From positions 124,001-188,000 of the forward strand of contig NZ_JAUYWF010000002.1 in the NCBI RefSeq assembly GCF_030708455.1: a stretch of DNA of 64,000 nucleotides, read 5' to 3'. Source of the DNA: Halomonas sp. SSL-5. GTDB taxonomy: Bacteria; Pseudomonadota; Gammaproteobacteria; Pseudomonadales; Halomonadaceae. The notes under the pieces are model-generated. The model worked only from the letters and a program-made list of their open reading frames with translations, had not been told where the DNA came from and did not search any database. Each line of letters opens with the position of its first letter. Within the stretch, counting starts at the first letter, position 1. Shown piece after piece: positions 52,365 to 62,273 of the stretch. Both the position numbers and the translations under genes were made by a program.

Positions 52365-53432
52365 ATGCACTCGTTGAAAGTCTTCCCCGATAAACTGGCC
52401 GATGCCCTGGCGAAGAAGCTGCCCCCGGTGGTGATCGTCGCCGGCGAGGAGCCGCTGCAGCACATGGAAGCCTGCGACGCCGTGCGCGCCGCGGCCCGCG
52501 AGCGCGGCATCGAGGAGCGCGAGGTGCTCCACGTGGAGGGCAACTTCGCCTGGGGACGCCTTCACGAGGCCTCGGCCAGCCTGTCGCTGTTCGCCAGCGC
52601 CAAGCTGATCGAGCTGCGCCTGTCCGGCAGCAACCTGGGCCAGGAGGGCGCCAAGGCTCTCAAGGCCTACGCCGAGGAGATGAAGGGCAGCGACAACGTG
52701 CTGCTGCTGGCCATGGGCAAGCTCGACTTCCGCCAGCAGAAGAGCGCCTGGTTCCAGGCCCTCGACAAGGCGGGACTCTTCGTGCCGGTGTGGCCGGTGG
52801 ACGTCTCGCGGCTGGGGTTCTGGCTGCGCGACCGGGCCACACGCCACGGCCTCAACCTCGACCTGGACGCCGCCCGCCTGCTGGGCGAACGCACCGAAGG
52901 CAACCTGCTGGCCGCCGACCAGGAACTGCAGAAGCTTGCCCTGCTGCTGCCCCAGGGCAGCCGGGTCGCGCCCCGGGACGTCGCCGGCGGCGTGGAGGAC
53001 AGCGCCCGCTTCGATGTCTTCACCCTGGTGGATGCCTGCCTCAAGGGCGAACGCTCGCGGGTCGCTCGCATCATGACCGGCCTCGCCGGCGAGGGGGTGG
53101 AGCCCCCCATCGTGCTGTGGGCCCTGACCCGGGAACTGCGCACCCTGCTCTCGCTGCACCAGCATCTCGACCAGGGCCAGAGCTTCGAGCACGCCTGCAA
53201 GGCCCAGAAGCCGACCATCTTCGAGAAGCGCCGCCCCGCCTACCAGCAGGCCCTCGGCCGCCTGCCGGTGAAGCGCCTGCACAAGCTACTGCTGTTCGCC
53301 CAGCGCCTGGACCTGGCCATCAAGGGTGCCGCCGCCCTGCCCCTGCAGGATGGCCTCCACGACCTGGCGCTGACACTGGCCGGCGGGCGCGGCCTGCTCG
53401 CCGAACTGCCCTCCTCCTACCGCATTGGCTGA
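52365..53432 (+). CDS. holA: DNA polymerase III delta subunit
   Basis: A 355-residue clamp-loader subunit that opens the beta clamp. VVIVAGEEPLQHMEACDAVR at the start, then LFASAKLIELRLSG and TEGNLLAADQELQKLALL, fit HolA. A TTG at 52374 (reading MKVFPDKL) may be the true start: it resembles other HolA N-termini and has AAAGGAT 7 bases upstream, while the ATG at 52365 has none. It lies downstream of lptE as in E. coli. Repeat copies F and G bracket it as direct repeats. Confidence 0.93.
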   Translation: MHSLKVFPDKLADALAKKLPPVVIVAGEEPLQHMEACDAVRAAARERGIEEREVLHVEGNFAWGRLHEASASLSLFASAKLIELRLSGSNLGQEGAKALKAYAEEMKGSDNVLLLAMGKLDFRQQKSAWFQALDKAGLFVPVWPVDVSRLGFWLRDRATRHGLNLDLDAARLLGERTEGNLLAADQELQKLALLLPQGSRVAPRDVAGGVEDSARFDVFTLVDACLKGERSRVARIMTGLAGEGVEPPIVLWALTRELRTLLSLHQHLDQGQSFEHACKAQKPTIFEKRRPAYQQALGRLPVKRLHKLLLFAQRLDLAIKGAAALPLQDGLHDLALTLAGGRGLLAELPSSYRIG

Positions 53433-53469
53433 TGCCTGATTGTTACTATGGCTACTATCAGGTGCGAGG

Positions 53470-53575
53470 GGCGCCGGGGACAAGCCGAAGGGGAGGTCCT
53501 ACGCCAGGGATGGCGTCGGTAGCGTACAGGGAAGTATTCACAGCGCCTCCCCGCAGGCTTGTCGACGGAACGGCC
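53470..53575 (-). repeat. Covarying intergenic repeat, copy G
   Basis: On the minus strand hairpin 1 is TAC-TTCCCT-GTA and hairpin 2 is ACGCC-ATCCCT-GGCGT, followed by AGGACCTCC and CCCCGGCGCC. It occupies a third of the 318-bp gap after holA; the rest holds only a weak candidate promoter (TATACT at 53650-53655). Confidence 0.9.
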
Positions 53576-53750
53576 CAGAGCAATGCCAGCTATCTGCAAT
53601 AGCCTTGACTCGTGATGACAAGGGTATGAAATCGAACACCATTTCGTCCTATACTGGGCAGGCATCATCGTGACGCCACACAGTCGCCAGGACGCGACGC
53701 GTGGATCATCCTGGAGCCGGAAGCCCACTCAAAGAAGAAGGAACACCGAC

Positions 53751-54146
53751 ATGATGAAGAAGATCTGCCGTTTCCTCAGCCCGCTGCTGATCGCCGCCCT
53801 GGTGCTGGGCAGCTTGCCGGTCGCCGCCGCCCCCTCACCCGCCGGCGGCATGGTCACCACCCAGGACGCCCTCGCCGCGGAGCGCGTCCAGTCCGACCGA
53901 GAGCGGATTCATGCCGTACTGGCACGGGATGACGTTCGCGAACAGCTGGTCGCCCAGGGTGTGGACCCCGCCGAGGTCGAGGCCCGTGTCGCGGCCCTCT
54001 CCGACGCCGAAGCCGCCCAGATGGCCGAGCGTCTCGACCAGATGCCCGCCGGTGCCAGCGTGGTCGGTGCGCTGTTCGCCGTCTTCGTGATCCTGCTGGT
54101 GACCGACATCCTCGGCCTGACCAACGTCTTCCCCTTCACTCGCTGA
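53751..54146 (+). CDS. PA2779 family membrane peptide
   Basis: A 131-residue protein of a conserved family without known function. It has a signal peptide (residues 1-26, ending LPVAAAPSP) and a charged helical middle (QSDRERIHAVLARDDVREQL, then GVDPAEVEARVAALSD). The end is a single membrane helix preceded by the small-residue motif MPAGASVV (GALFAVFVILLVTDILG). AAGGA lies 8 bases before the ATG. It is directly followed by its usual partner, a C39-like peptidase lipoprotein. The Ala-Gly-Ala before the helix resembles a C39 cleavage site, which is only a hypothesis. Confidence 0.85.
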   Translation: MMKKICRFLSPLLIAALVLGSLPVAAAPSPAGGMVTTQDALAAERVQSDRERIHAVLARDDVREQLVAQGVDPAEVEARVAALSDAEAAQMAERLDQMPAGASVVGALFAVFVILLVTDILGLTNVFPFTR

Positions 54147-55142
54147 ATGGGTGCCATGATGTTCGACTGCCCCAGGCGGCAGCCGACCAGCGACAGGAAC
54201 GCCCGCCCAGCGGGCGTTCTTGCGTTGGTGCTGATGCTGCTGTTGCTCGCCGGCTGTGCCTCGGCACCCCGGCTCGATGACACCACCCGAGCGGCCGTAG
54301 CCCCCCGGGTGCTGCTCGACGATGTCCCCTTCCATGGCCAGCGCGACTATCAGTGCGGGCCGGCCTCGCTTGCCATGACACTGCAGCACGACGGGGTGGA
54401 GACCGACGTCGACGCCCTGATCCCCCAGGTCTTCACCCCCGGTCGCGAAGGCAGCGTGCAGCCGGAGATGCTGGCCACGGTGCGCCGCCACGGGCGCATC
54501 CCCTTCGTGATCGAAGGCCGGCTCGATGCCCTGTTGACCGAACTCGATGCCGGCCACCCGGTGGTGGTGATGCAGAACCTGTCACTGCCCGCCTGGCCGC
54601 TGTGGCACTATGCCGTGGCCATCGGCTACGACCTGGAGGCCCGGGAGATGATCCTGCACAGCGGCACGGAGGCCCAGCGCGTGGAGTCCTTCCGCCCCTT
54701 CGACGCCACCTGGGCGCGCAGCGACCGCTGGGCCTTCGTCGCCCTGTCACCGGGGGAGCTGCCGTCCACCATCGCCCCCCAGGCCGCCCTGCAGGCCATC
54801 GGCGACTTCGAGGCGGCCCGTGGGGCCGAGGCGGCACTACCGGCCTGGGAGGCGCTCGCGAGTCGTTTCCCCGACCACGCAATGGCCCACTTCGCACTGG
54901 GTAACGCGCGCCACGCCGAGGCGGATCTCGAGGGCGCCATCGGCGCCTTCCGGGACGCGGTCGCGTCGGATGCCACCCTCGCCCCGGCCTGGCTCAACCT
55001 GGGGCTCGCCCTGGAATCGGCGGGGCGCAGCGATGAGGCCCTCGACGCCCTGAGGCGTGCCGCGGCGCTGCCCGGGCGCTGGCAGCCGCACAGCCGCGAG
55101 GCCTTCGAACGCCTCAGCGAGGAAGCGAGGAGGAGTGAATGA
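54147..55142 (+). CDS. PA2778 family C39-like cysteine peptidase lipoprotein with TPR
   Basis: A 331-residue protein. A lipoprotein signal (LLLLAGCAS) gives Cys37. Residues ~50-200 form a papain/C39-type peptidase with the catalytic Cys in YQCGPASLAM and the His in LWHYAVAIGYD. Residues ~215-325 contain TPR repeats (AMAHFALGNARHAEADLEGA, then PAWLNLGLALESAGRSDEA). The start is uncertain (54147 or 54159), and a terminator-like hairpin lies inside the first 25 codons. The upstream membrane peptide is the constant partner of this family and a likely substrate; this is unproven. Confidence 0.85.
   Translation: MGAMMFDCPRRQPTSDRNARPAGVLALVLMLLLLAGCASAPRLDDTTRAAVAPRVLLDDVPFHGQRDYQCGPASLAMTLQHDGVETDVDALIPQVFTPGREGSVQPEMLATVRRHGRIPFVIEGRLDALLTELDAGHPVVVMQNLSLPAWPLWHYAVAIGYDLEAREMILHSGTEAQRVESFRPFDATWARSDRWAFVALSPGELPSTIAPQAALQAIGDFEAARGAEAALPAWEALASRFPDHAMAHFALGNARHAEADLEGAIGAFRDAVASDATLAPAWLNLGLALESAGRSDEALDALRRAAALPGRWQPHSREAFERLSEEARRSE
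54197..54219 (+). terminator. Terminator-like hairpin inside the 5' end of the C39-like gene
   Basis: GAACGCCCGC (54197-54206) and GCGGGCGTTC (54210-54219) form a perfect 10-bp stem around CCA, followed by TTGCGTT. It lies 50 bases after the membrane-peptide gene's stop and within the signal-peptide codons of the next gene, where it may attenuate expression. Confidence 0.55.
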
Positions 55143-55576
55143 GCTACCACATCGAGATCAAGGGCCTCGCTCAGCCCGCCGAGCCTGATGACGGCGCCCG
55201 CGTGCTGGTCGACCGGCTGTGGCCCCGCGGGCGGTCCCGGGAAGCGCTGGCGTTAGACGACTGGTATCGCGACGCCTCGCCGAGCCCCGCGCTGCATCGC
55301 CAGTACCGCCAGGGCGAGATCAGCGAGGGCGTCTTCGCCGTGCGCTACCGCGGCGAGCTGCGCGACCACCCCGAGCTGCTCGTACCGCTGATGCGCCAGG
55401 TCCGTCAGCGTGGGGCGCTTACCCTGCTGACCGCCGAGCGCGAGATCGAGGCCTCGCCGTTGCCGCTCCTCAAGGAGCGGCTGCTCTTCGCCCTGCACGA
55501 GGAGGATGCCGCCGATATCGAACCCGCCTCGCCGCCCTGCTTCGCCCATGAGCTGGACGACAAGCGGACCCCTTGA
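55139..55576 (+). CDS. DUF488 family protein
   Basis: A 145-residue small cytoplasmic protein. The family hallmark DGARVLVDRLWPRGRSRE lies near residues 18-35, followed by DWYRDASPSPALH, YRGEL and ALTLLTAER. This corresponds to the YeaO-type DUF488 group, whose function is unknown. It overlaps the C39-like gene by four bases (ATGA) and has an excellent AGGAGGAG site, so it is cotranscribed with the PA2779/PA2778 pair. Confidence 0.85.
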   Translation: MSYHIEIKGLAQPAEPDDGARVLVDRLWPRGRSREALALDDWYRDASPSPALHRQYRQGEISEGVFAVRYRGELRDHPELLVPLMRQVRQRGALTLLTAEREIEASPLPLLKERLLFALHEEDAADIEPASPPCFAHELDDKRTP

Positions 55577-55598
55577 GGCGCGGGCCCCGCAACGAGAC

Positions 55599-55628
55599 GG
55601 CCCCCGGTGGCTTTCACTACCGGGGGCC
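55599..55628. terminator. Bidirectional hairpin between the DUF488 gene and nqrM
   Basis: GGCCCCCGGT (55599-55608) pairs with ACCGGGGGCC (55619-55628) around a 10-base loop. Flanking GACGG and CCGTC extend the stem after a small bulge. It separates two converging genes. Confidence 0.75.
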
Positions 55629-55670
55629 GAGCCGTCTGATCAGGCGGGGGGATGACTCATCGCCGCCGAC

Positions 55671-55925
55671 TCAGCGCCGGGTGGCGTCATACCCCAGGTC
55701 GGCTCCACGACTCTCGTCGCTGCGACGCCGGGCGCTGCCCTTCTTGCGGTTCTCCTCCTCGCACACCTCGTCCTTGCCGCCGCAGATCTCGCAGCCGTCC
55801 TTGAGGCCGAGCTGGTTGAGCCCGCCGCAGGAGCCGGCGATGGGCTTGCGGCCCATGATCACACCCACGGCCATGGCCGCCATGATCAGCAGCATGATGG
55901 CGAATACCACCAGATAAATCGTCAT
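55671..55925 (-). CDS. nqrM: Na+-NQR maturation protein NqrM
   Basis: An 84-residue membrane protein required for assembly of Na+-NQR, thought to deliver iron for the NqrD/NqrE centre. One N-terminal helix (VVFAIMLLIMAAMAVGVIMG) precedes four conserved Cys (GSCGGLN, CEICGG and the Cys of DEVCEEE). GAGGAG lies before the ATG. It follows nqrF after a terminator, about 190 bp away, so it may have its own promoter. Confidence 0.95.
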   Translation of the reverse strand: MTIYLVVFAIMLLIMAAMAVGVIMGRKPIAGSCGGLNQLGLKDGCEICGGKDEVCEEENRKKGSARRRSDESRGADLGYDATRR

Positions 55926-56070
55926 TGCAACGCTCCTCGGTTACGGAAAAAGGGCAACCTGCGTACTCGTCTGACAACACTGGAGCGCCTGGGATCCAGT
56001 GTCACGGCAAAATCTGGTGCTTGAGATGACGACAGCAGGCTATCGCCATGTCGAGCAGCAGCATGGAAGA

Positions 56071-56090
56071 GGCCGGCCTTGCGGCCGGCC
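56071..56090 (-). terminator. Hairpin after nqrF
   Basis: GGCCGGCC (56071-56078) and GGCCGGCC (56083-56090) pair around TTGC, followed on the minus strand by TCTTCC. It ends the nqrABCDEF transcript. Confidence 0.65.
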
Positions 56091-56116
56091 CGGTCTTCAA
56101 CTTGCGACGATGGTCA

Positions 56117-57349
56117 TCATCCTCCGAAGTCGTCCAGGAGGATATTCTCCGGCTCCACCCCGAGATCGAGCAGCAGCTTGATCACGGAGGCGTTCATCAT
56201 GGGCGGTCCGCACATGTAAAACTCGCAGTCCTCGGGGGCCGGATGGTCCTTGAGGTAGTTCTCGTAGAGGACATTGTGGATGAAGCCGGTGGGGCCTTCC
56301 CAGTTGTCCTCGGGCTGCGGGTCGGAGAGCGCCAGGTGCCACTCGAAGTTGTCGTGCTCCTCGGCCAGCTTGTCATACTCCTCGTTGTAGAAGGTCTCGC
56401 GCCAGGAGCGCGCACCGTACCAGAAGGAGATCTTGCGCTTCGAGTTCAGGCGCTTGAGCTGGTCGAAGATATGGCTGCGCATCGGTGCCATGCCGGCACC
56501 GCCACCCACGAAGATCATCTCGGCATCGGTGTCCTTGGCGAAGAATTCGCCGAAGGGCCCCATCACGGTGACCTTGTCACCCGGCTTCAGGCTGAAGACG
56601 TAGGTGGACATCAGGCCCGGCGGATGATCGGTGTTGGGCGGCGGCGTGGCGATGCGGATATTGAACTTGAGGATGCCCCTCTCTTCCGGATAGTTCGCCA
56701 TGGAGTAGGCGCGGATGATTTCCTCGTTGTTCTTGTGGGAGATGTTGAACAGGCCGAACTTCTCCCAGTCGCCCCGGTACTCCTCCTCGATATCGAAGTC
56801 CTTGAAGGCGATATCGTAGGGCGGCGCCACCAGCTGCACGTAACCACCGGCGCGGAAGGCGACTTCCTCGCCCTCGGGCAGCTTGAGGTTGAGCTCCTTG
56901 ATGAAGGTGGCGACGTTGGGATTATCGATGACCTCGCACTCCCACTTCTTGACGCCGAAGACCTCCTCGGGCACCTCGATCTTCATGTCCTGCTTCACCG
57001 GGACCTGGCAGGAGAGACGCCAGCCGTCCTTCTTCTCGCGCATGGTGAAGTGCGACTCCTCGGTGGGCAGGATGGCGCCACCGCCCTCCTCCACGCGGCA
57101 CTTGCACTGCGCACAGGAGCCACCGCCGCCGCAGGCGGAGGAGAGGAAGATGCCGTTGGCGGCCAGGGTATTGAGCAGCTTGCCCCCGGCCTGGGTGGTG
57201 AGGGTGTGCTCGGGGTCGCCGTTGACCTCGATCTGCACGTCACCGGTACTGACCAGCCTGCTGCGGGCGGCCAGGATGATCAGCACCAGGCCAATGACGA
57301 CCACGGTGAACATGACCACGCCGAGCAAGATAAGTGATGTATCAACCAT
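56117..57349 (-). CDS. nqrF: Na+-translocating NADH:quinone reductase subunit F
   Basis: A 410-residue NADH-oxidising subunit. One N-terminal helix ([22 protein letters not shown]) anchors a 2Fe-2S ferredoxin domain with [17 protein letters not shown] and the fourth Cys in RLSCQVPV. An FAD/NADH reductase domain follows ([23 protein letters not shown], then [12 protein letters not shown]). Electrons pass from NADH through FAD and the cluster to the rest of the complex. AGGAAA precedes the start. It is the last gene of the operon. Confidence 0.97.
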   Translation of the reverse strand: MVDTSLILLGVVMFTVVVIGLVLIILAARSRLVSTGDVQIEVNGDPEHTLTTQAGGKLLNTLAANGIFLSSACGGGGSCAQCKCRVEEGGGAILPTEESHFTMREKKDGWRLSCQVPVKQDMKIEVPEEVFGVKKWECEVIDNPNVATFIKELNLKLPEGEEVAFRAGGYVQLVAPPYDIAFKDFDIEEEYRGDWEKFGLFNISHKNNEEIIRAYSMANYPEERGILKFNIRIATPPPNTDHPPGLMSTYVFSLKPGDKVTVMGPFGEFFAKDTDAEMIFVGGGAGMAPMRSHIFDQLKRLNSKRKISFWYGARSWRETFYNEEYDKLAEEHDNFEWHLALSDPQPEDNWEGPTGFIHNVLYENYLKDHPAPEDCEFYMCGPPMMNASVIKLLLDLGVEPENILLDDFGG

Positions 57350-57417
57350 GTCGGTTTCCTATTGCTTGCGTTGCCTGGTACCCGGCCCCTGACGAGGCCG
57401 GGCAAGGACGACCTGCT

Positions 57418-58035
57418 TCAGAGCTGGATGCCGGAGAAGGACATGAAGCCCAGCGACATCAGGCCCACCGTGATGAAGGTGATGCCCAGGCCCTGCAGGG
57501 AGCCGGGAACGTCGCTGTACTTGAGCTTCTCGCGGATACCCGCCAGGGCGGTGATGGCCAGCGCCCAGCCGACCCCGGAACCGAAGCCGTAGACCACCGA
57601 CTCGCCGAAGTTATAATTGCGCTCGACCATGAACAGCACGCCGCCCAGGATGGCACAGTTCACGGTGATCAGCGGCAGGAACACACCCAGGGCGTTGTAG
57701 AGTGCCGGCACATACTTGTCGAGGAACATCTCCAGGATCTGCACCAGCGCGGCGATGACGCCGATATAGCTGAGCAGGCCCAGGAAGGAGAGGTCGATGT
57801 TCTCGGCACCGCTGATGCCGGTCCAGGAGAGCGCCCCCTCCGCCAGCAGGAAGCTGTAGACCAGGTTGTTGACCGGCACGGAGATGGAGAGCACCACGAT
57901 CACGGCGATGCCCAGGCCGAAGGCCGCGGAGACCTTCTTGGACACGGCGATGAAGGTACACATGCCGAGGAAGAATGCCAGGGCCAGGTTCTCGACGAAG
58001 ACCGAGGCAACGAACAGGCTCAGATAATGTTCCAT
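57418..58035 (-). CDS. nqrE: Na+-translocating NADH:quinone reductase subunit E
   Basis: A 205-residue, six-helix membrane subunit homologous to RnfA. With NqrD it binds an iron centre between pseudo-symmetric halves; the Cys in [12 protein letters not shown] and in NCAILGG are the ligands. The start is 1 bp after nqrD with AGGAGG upstream. Confidence 0.97.
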   Translation of the reverse strand: MEHYLSLFVASVFVENLALAFFLGMCTFIAVSKKVSAAFGLGIAVIVVLSISVPVNNLVYSFLLAEGALSWTGISGAENIDLSFLGLLSYIGVIAALVQILEMFLDKYVPALYNALGVFLPLITVNCAILGGVLFMVERNYNFGESVVYGFGSGVGWALAITALAGIREKLKYSDVPGSLQGLGITFITVGLMSLGFMSFSGIQL

Positions 58036-58036
58036 G

Positions 58037-58705
58037 TTACACGGCCTCCTTCGGTTCGGTATTGGCCTTCATCTTGAACTCGTTCTCCTCGACCTGCTCC
58101 GGGTTGAGGCTGCGCAGCACCCAGATGAACATGCCGATGATGAAGAACGCGGAGGGCGGCAACAGCAGCAGGCCGTTGGGCACGTACCAGCCGCCGTTCT
58201 GCACGGTCTCGAGCACGGTGAAGCCGAACACGCTGCCGGAGCCGAACAGCTCACGAATGAAGCCCACGGTCATCAGGATGACGCCGTAGCCCAGGCCGTT
58301 GCCGATGCCGTCCAGGAAGGAGAGCTTCGGGCTGTTCTGCATGGCGAAGCCTTCGGCACGCCCCATCACGATGCAGTTGGTGATGATCAGGCCGACGAAC
58401 ACCGAGAGCTGCTTGGACATCTCGTAGGCATAGGCCTTGAGGATCTGGTCCACCACGATCACCAGCGAGGCGATGATGGTCATCTGCACGATGATGCGGA
58501 TCGAGGAAGGAATATGGTGACGGATCAGCGACACGAACAGGTTCGAGAAGGCCGTCACGAAGATCACCGCCAACGACATGACCAGCGACACGCTCATGCT
58601 GGTCGTCACCGCCAGGGCCGAGCAGATGCCCAGCACCTGCAGCGCGATGGGGTTGTTCTTGAACAGCGGCGTCGTCAGGACGCCTTTCGGAGTTGCATCC
58701 GCCAT
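58037..58705 (-). CDS. nqrD: Na+-translocating NADH:quinone reductase subunit D
   Basis: A 222-residue, six-helix membrane subunit, partner of Nqr[12 protein letters not shown] and [17 protein letters not shown] carry the two conserved cysteines of the iron site. AAGGAG lies before the ATG, 2 bp after the nqrC stop. Confidence 0.97.
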   Translation of the reverse strand: MADATPKGVLTTPLFKNNPIALQVLGICSALAVTTSMSVSLVMSLAVIFVTAFSNLFVSLIRHHIPSSIRIIVQMTIIASLVIVVDQILKAYAYEMSKQLSVFVGLIITNCIVMGRAEGFAMQNSPKLSFLDGIGNGLGYGVILMTVGFIRELFGSGSVFGFTVLETVQNGGWYVPNGLLLLPPSAFFIIGMFIWVLRSLNPEQVEENEFKMKANTEPKEAV

Positions 58706-58707
58706 GA

Positions 58708-59526
58708 TCAGGCTCCTTCCGCTTCGAGTTCGACGTCGGCGTCCTGGGCCTCGTCCTGGCTCACGCCAGTGCGGAACTTGGCCAGGTAGTCACCGAAGCC
58801 TTCCGGGCTCAGCCAGAACTGCAGCATGTTGGTGACGCCGTTGCTGGTCAGGGTAGCGCCGGAGAGGGCATCCACCTCGTTCTCGCCGCTGGCGCCGCCC
58901 TTGGTCAGGTGGATCGCCGGGGCGAGGGCATCCTCGCCGCCATAGACCTCCTTGCCTTCCCACTGGGCCTGCCAGCGCGGGTTGTTGACCTCGCCACCCA
59001 GGCCAGGCGTTTCGGCATGCTCGTAGTAGGTGATGCCGACGATGGTGTTGCCGTCACCCTCCACGGCGAGGAAGCCGCGCATCAGGCCCCACAGGCCCTG
59101 GCCACGGATCGGCAGGATGATCTGCTCGGGATCATCCGGGTTGCCGACCAGGTAGACGGTGGAGTAGGTCTCGACACGGGTCAGCCCGGCCGGGTCCTTC
59201 TCGCCCGAGAGGGTCCGGGAGGCGGCCGGGTCACGGCGCGCCTCGAAGGCGTTGTAGGTGGCCGGGTCATGCTCTTGCGAGTATTCGCCGGTCTCCAGGT
59301 TGACCACCCGCGGGGTGATGCTGGACTCGAAGGTCTCGTTCACGTCCATGCCGGACTCGTAGAGGTCGGCGACGTTGAGGATGTTGGTCTTGCGATCCAG
59401 CTCCTGGTTGAACTGCTGCTTCGAGCGCAGTGCCACCGCGGCGGTAGAGACGATGACCGAACACACGATGCAGAGTGCGAACGCCACCGTCAGGATCTTC
59501 TTGATGGAGTTGTTGCTCTGTGCCAT
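58708..59526 (-). CDS. nqrC: Na+-translocating NADH:quinone reductase subunit C
   Basis: A 272-residue subunit with one N-terminal helix ([23 protein letters not shown]) and a periplasmic flavodomain. FMN is attached covalently to the last Thr of SGATLT (about Thr227). Flavinylation needs ApbE, whose gene is not in this window. The ATG overlaps the nqrB stop by one base (TGATG). Confidence 0.97.
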   Translation of the reverse strand: MAQSNNSIKKILTVAFALCIVCSVIVSTAAVALRSKQQFNQELDRKTNILNVADLYESGMDVNETFESSITPRVVNLETGEYSQEHDPATYNAFEARRDPAASRTLSGEKDPAGLTRVETYSTVYLVGNPDDPEQIILPIRGQGLWGLMRGFLAVEGDGNTIVGITYYEHAETPGLGGEVNNPRWQAQWEGKEVYGGEDALAPAIHLTKGGASGENEVDALSGATLTSNGVTNMLQFWLSPEGFGDYLAKFRTGVSQDEAQDADVELEAEGA

Positions 59527-60752
59527 CAGGCAGTCTCCTCGGCCGGCACACCGGTGCGCTTGAGTCGGCGCTTGATGTTGGCCTGAACAAAGATATGGTC
59601 GATGAGCGGCGCGAACAGGTTGGCGAACAGGATCGCCAGCATGATGCCCTCGGGGAAGGCCGGGTTCACGACGCGAATCAGCACGGTCATGACGCCGATC
59701 AGGGCGCCGAAGATCAGCCGTCCCTGGTGGGTCATGGAGGCGGAGACCGGGTCGGTGGCCATGAACACCATGCCGAACGCGAACCCGCCCAGCACCAGGT
59801 GCCAGTACCAGGACATGGCGAACATCGGGTTGCTGTCGGAACCGACCAGGTTGAACAGCGCGCTGGTCGCCACCATGCCCAGGAAGACGCCGAGCATGAT
59901 TCGCCACGAGGCGATGCCGGTCCACAGCAGCACCGCGGCGCCGATCAGGATCGCCAGGGTCGAGGTCTCACCCACCGAACCGGGGATGAAGCCGAGGAAG
60001 GCGTCCCACCAGCTGAACTGCTCGGTGAGCGCGGCCATGCCATCCTGGAAGGCGATCGACAGGGCGGTGGCACCGGTAAAGCCATCGGCCGCCACCCACA
60101 CCGCATCACCGGAGATCTGCGCCGGATAGGCGAAGTAGAGGAAGGCGCGACCGGTCAGGGCCGGGTTGAGGAAGTTCTTGCCGGTACCGCCGAAGATCTC
60201 CTTGCCGATCACCACACCGAAGGTGATGCCCAGTGCCACCTGCCACAGCGGGATGGTGGCGGGCAGGATCAGCGCATAGAGCACGGAGGTGACGAAGAAG
60301 CCCTCGTTGACCTCGTGGCCACGCTTGATGGCGAACAGCACCTCCCAGAAGCCACCGACCACGAAGGTCACCAGGTAGATGGGCAGGAAGTAGGTGGCAC
60401 CCAGTACGAAGTTGGCCCACAGGCTGTCCGGGTTGTGGCCGGAGGCCAGCAACATCATGATCGCCTCGCGCCAGCCGGCCATGGAGGCGTAGCCGTCGGC
60501 GATGGCCATGTTGGCCTGCCAGCCGGCGTTCCACATGCCGAAGAACATCGCCGGGAAGGTACACAGCCAGACGGTGATCATGATGCGCTTGAGGTCGATG
60601 CCGTCACGCACGTGGGCGGTGGTCTTGGCAACATCCGGGGGCGCATAGAAGATGGTGTCCACCGCTTCATAGAGCGGGTAGAACTTCTCGTACTTGCCAC
60701 CCTTGTGGAAGTGCGGCTCGAGATTGTCGAGTGTCTGTCGAATACCCATCAT
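59526..60752 (-). CDS. nqrB: Na+-translocating NADH:quinone reductase subunit B
   Basis: A 408-residue membrane subunit with about ten helices, the Na+ channel and riboflavin site. Covalent FMN should sit on the Thr of GATALS (about Thr229). Segments such as [17 protein letters not shown] and [17 protein letters not shown] are family-specific. The ATG overlaps the nqrA stop by one base. Confidence 0.97.
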   Translation of the reverse strand: MMGIRQTLDNLEPHFHKGGKYEKFYPLYEAVDTIFYAPPDVAKTTAHVRDGIDLKRIMITVWLCTFPAMFFGMWNAGWQANMAIADGYASMAGWREAIMMLLASGHNPDSLWANFVLGATYFLPIYLVTFVVGGFWEVLFAIKRGHEVNEGFFVTSVLYALILPATIPLWQVALGITFGVVIGKEIFGGTGKNFLNPALTGRAFLYFAYPAQISGDAVWVAADGFTGATALSIAFQDGMAALTEQFSWWDAFLGFIPGSVGETSTLAILIGAAVLLWTGIASWRIMLGVFLGMVATSALFNLVGSDSNPMFAMSWYWHLVLGGFAFGMVFMATDPVSASMTHQGRLIFGALIGVMTVLIRVVNPAFPEGIMLAILFANLFAPLIDHIFVQANIKRRLKRTGVPAEETA

Positions 60753-62101
60753 CAGGCCTCTTTCTCGATCGTGGTGAGGTTGTCACGCAGGATGGGACCG
60801 TACTCGTACTTGCCGGGGCACACATAGGTGCACAGCGCGAGGTCCTCCTCGTCCAGCTCCAGACACCCGAGCTGCATGGCGGTCTCGATATCGCCGACGA
60901 TCAGCGAGCGCAGCAGCTGCGTGGGCAGGATATCCAGGGGCATCACCTGCTCGTAGGCACCCACCGGCACCATGGCGCGCTCGGAGCCATTGGTCGAGGT
61001 GGTCGGCGCATAGTCCTTGAGGCCGGTCAACTTCGAGAGATAGATCCCAAGCACCGAGTGGCGGTTCTTGCCCGCGGAGAGCCAGCCCATGAAGGCACGC
61101 TTGTTGCCCTCCTCGAGCAGGCTGACCTGATGATGGAAGCGGCCCAGGTAGCGCAGGCTGCCTTCGCAGGTAAAGCCCGAGAAGACGGAACCGGAGATGA
61201 CGCGGGTGTCGTCCGGCTCGACTACTTCGCCGGCGAGCAGCTCATCGGTGCTGGCACCGATCCGGGTGCGCAGCAGGCGCGGCTGCTCGGCACGGGGGCC
61301 ACCCACCGCGACGACGCGATTGACGTCCAGCTTGCCCTCGACGAACAGCTTGCCAAAGGCGATGACGTCCTGGTAGCCGACATGCCAGACCCGCTTGTGC
61401 AGGGCGACGGGCGAGAGGTGATGGATATGGGTCCCCACCAGGCCGGCCGGATGCGGTCCGGCGAAGGTCTGGGGCGACACGCCATCGATGTTGCCACCGG
61501 GGATGCTGCTGTCGGGGCCGCTGCACAGGTAGACCTTGCCCTCGGTGAGGCGGCTCAGCACCTTGAGGCCATCCTCGAAGGCCTGGGTCTGCTCGTTGAT
61601 CACCTTGGCGGGATCAGCGGCCAGCGGATGGGTGTCGATGGCGGTGACGAAGATATCGGCGGGCACGCCGTCGATGGCCGGGGTGCGCGAGTAAGGGCGA
61701 GTGCGCAGGGCGGTCCACAGGCCCGACTCCACCAGCTGGTCGACCACGACCTGGCGCTCCAGACCGGCCAGGCGATCGCGACCGTGGGCGGTGAACTCGA
61801 CGGCCTCCTCGGACTCGGCGACCTTGATCACCACCGAGAGAAGACGACGCTTCTCGCCGCGGTTGATCGCCACCACCTCGCCGGCGGCCGGCGCCGTGAA
61901 GCGCACGCCGTCGATCTTCTTGTCGGTGAAGAGCAGCTGGCCAAGCTTGACGGCATCTCCCTCCTTGACCTCCATGGTCGGCTTCATGCCGACGTAGTCG
62001 GTGCCCAGGACCGCCACGTGGCGCACCGGCCGCGCATCCTCGATACGCGGCTCGGGCGCTCCCGTGATGGGGAGATCCAGGCCTTTCTTGACTTCGATCA
62101 T
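60752..62101 (-). CDS. nqrA: Na+-translocating NADH:quinone reductase subunit A
   Basis: A 449-residue cytoplasmic-face subunit that helps form the quinone site. It starts [17 protein letters not shown], exactly as in the family, which fixes the start at 62101; the open frame upstream is not homologous. [28 protein letters not shown] and [11 protein letters not shown] are conserved. It is the first gene of nqrABCDEF. Confidence 0.97.
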   Translation of the reverse strand: MIEVKKGLDLPITGAPEPRIEDARPVRHVAVLGTDYVGMKPTMEVKEGDAVKLGQLLFTDKKIDGVRFTAPAAGEVVAINRGEKRRLLSVVIKVAESEEAVEFTAHGRDRLAGLERQVVVDQLVESGLWTALRTRPYSRTPAIDGVPADIFVTAIDTHPLAADPAKVINEQTQAFEDGLKVLSRLTEGKVYLCSGPDSSIPGGNIDGVSPQTFAGPHPAGLVGTHIHHLSPVALHKRVWHVGYQDVIAFGKLFVEGKLDVNRVVAVGGPRAEQPRLLRTRIGASTDELLAGEVVEPDDTRVISGSVFSGFTCEGSLRYLGRFHHQVSLLEEGNKRAFMGWLSAGKNRHSVLGIYLSKLTGLKDYAPTTSTNGSERAMVPVGAYEQVMPLDILPTQLLRSLIVGDIETAMQLGCLELDEEDLALCTYVCPGKYEYGPILRDNLTTIEKEA

Positions 62102-62180
62102 AGTCTCGCCCAGTTGGTGGATCGTAAAAATAAGGAAAGGGCCACGAGGCACGCCCGGCCCACCCCGAAAAATCCACCGT

Positions 62181-62209
62181 ATTATAAAGAGAAGGCGAGG
62201 AGATGACTA
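62181..62209 (-). promoter_or_regulatory. Sigma-70 promoter of the nqr operon
   Basis: On the minus strand TAGTCA (62204-62209), exactly 17 bases, then a perfect TATAAT (62181-62186). The leader would be about 73 bases. The heptamer tandem array begins 65 bp upstream of the -35 box. Confidence 0.75.
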
Positions 62210-62273
62210 CCTGAGCGAAGGTCGCAAGCGCCGGCACGACGCAAGGGAAGGATTGTCGCAGGGGGCGGGGCGG

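Noticed and set aside
53605-53655. Promoter using TTGACT and TATACT upstream of the PA2779-type gene
   Set aside because: The two boxes are about 39 bp apart, too far for sigma-70; only the -10-like box is noted.
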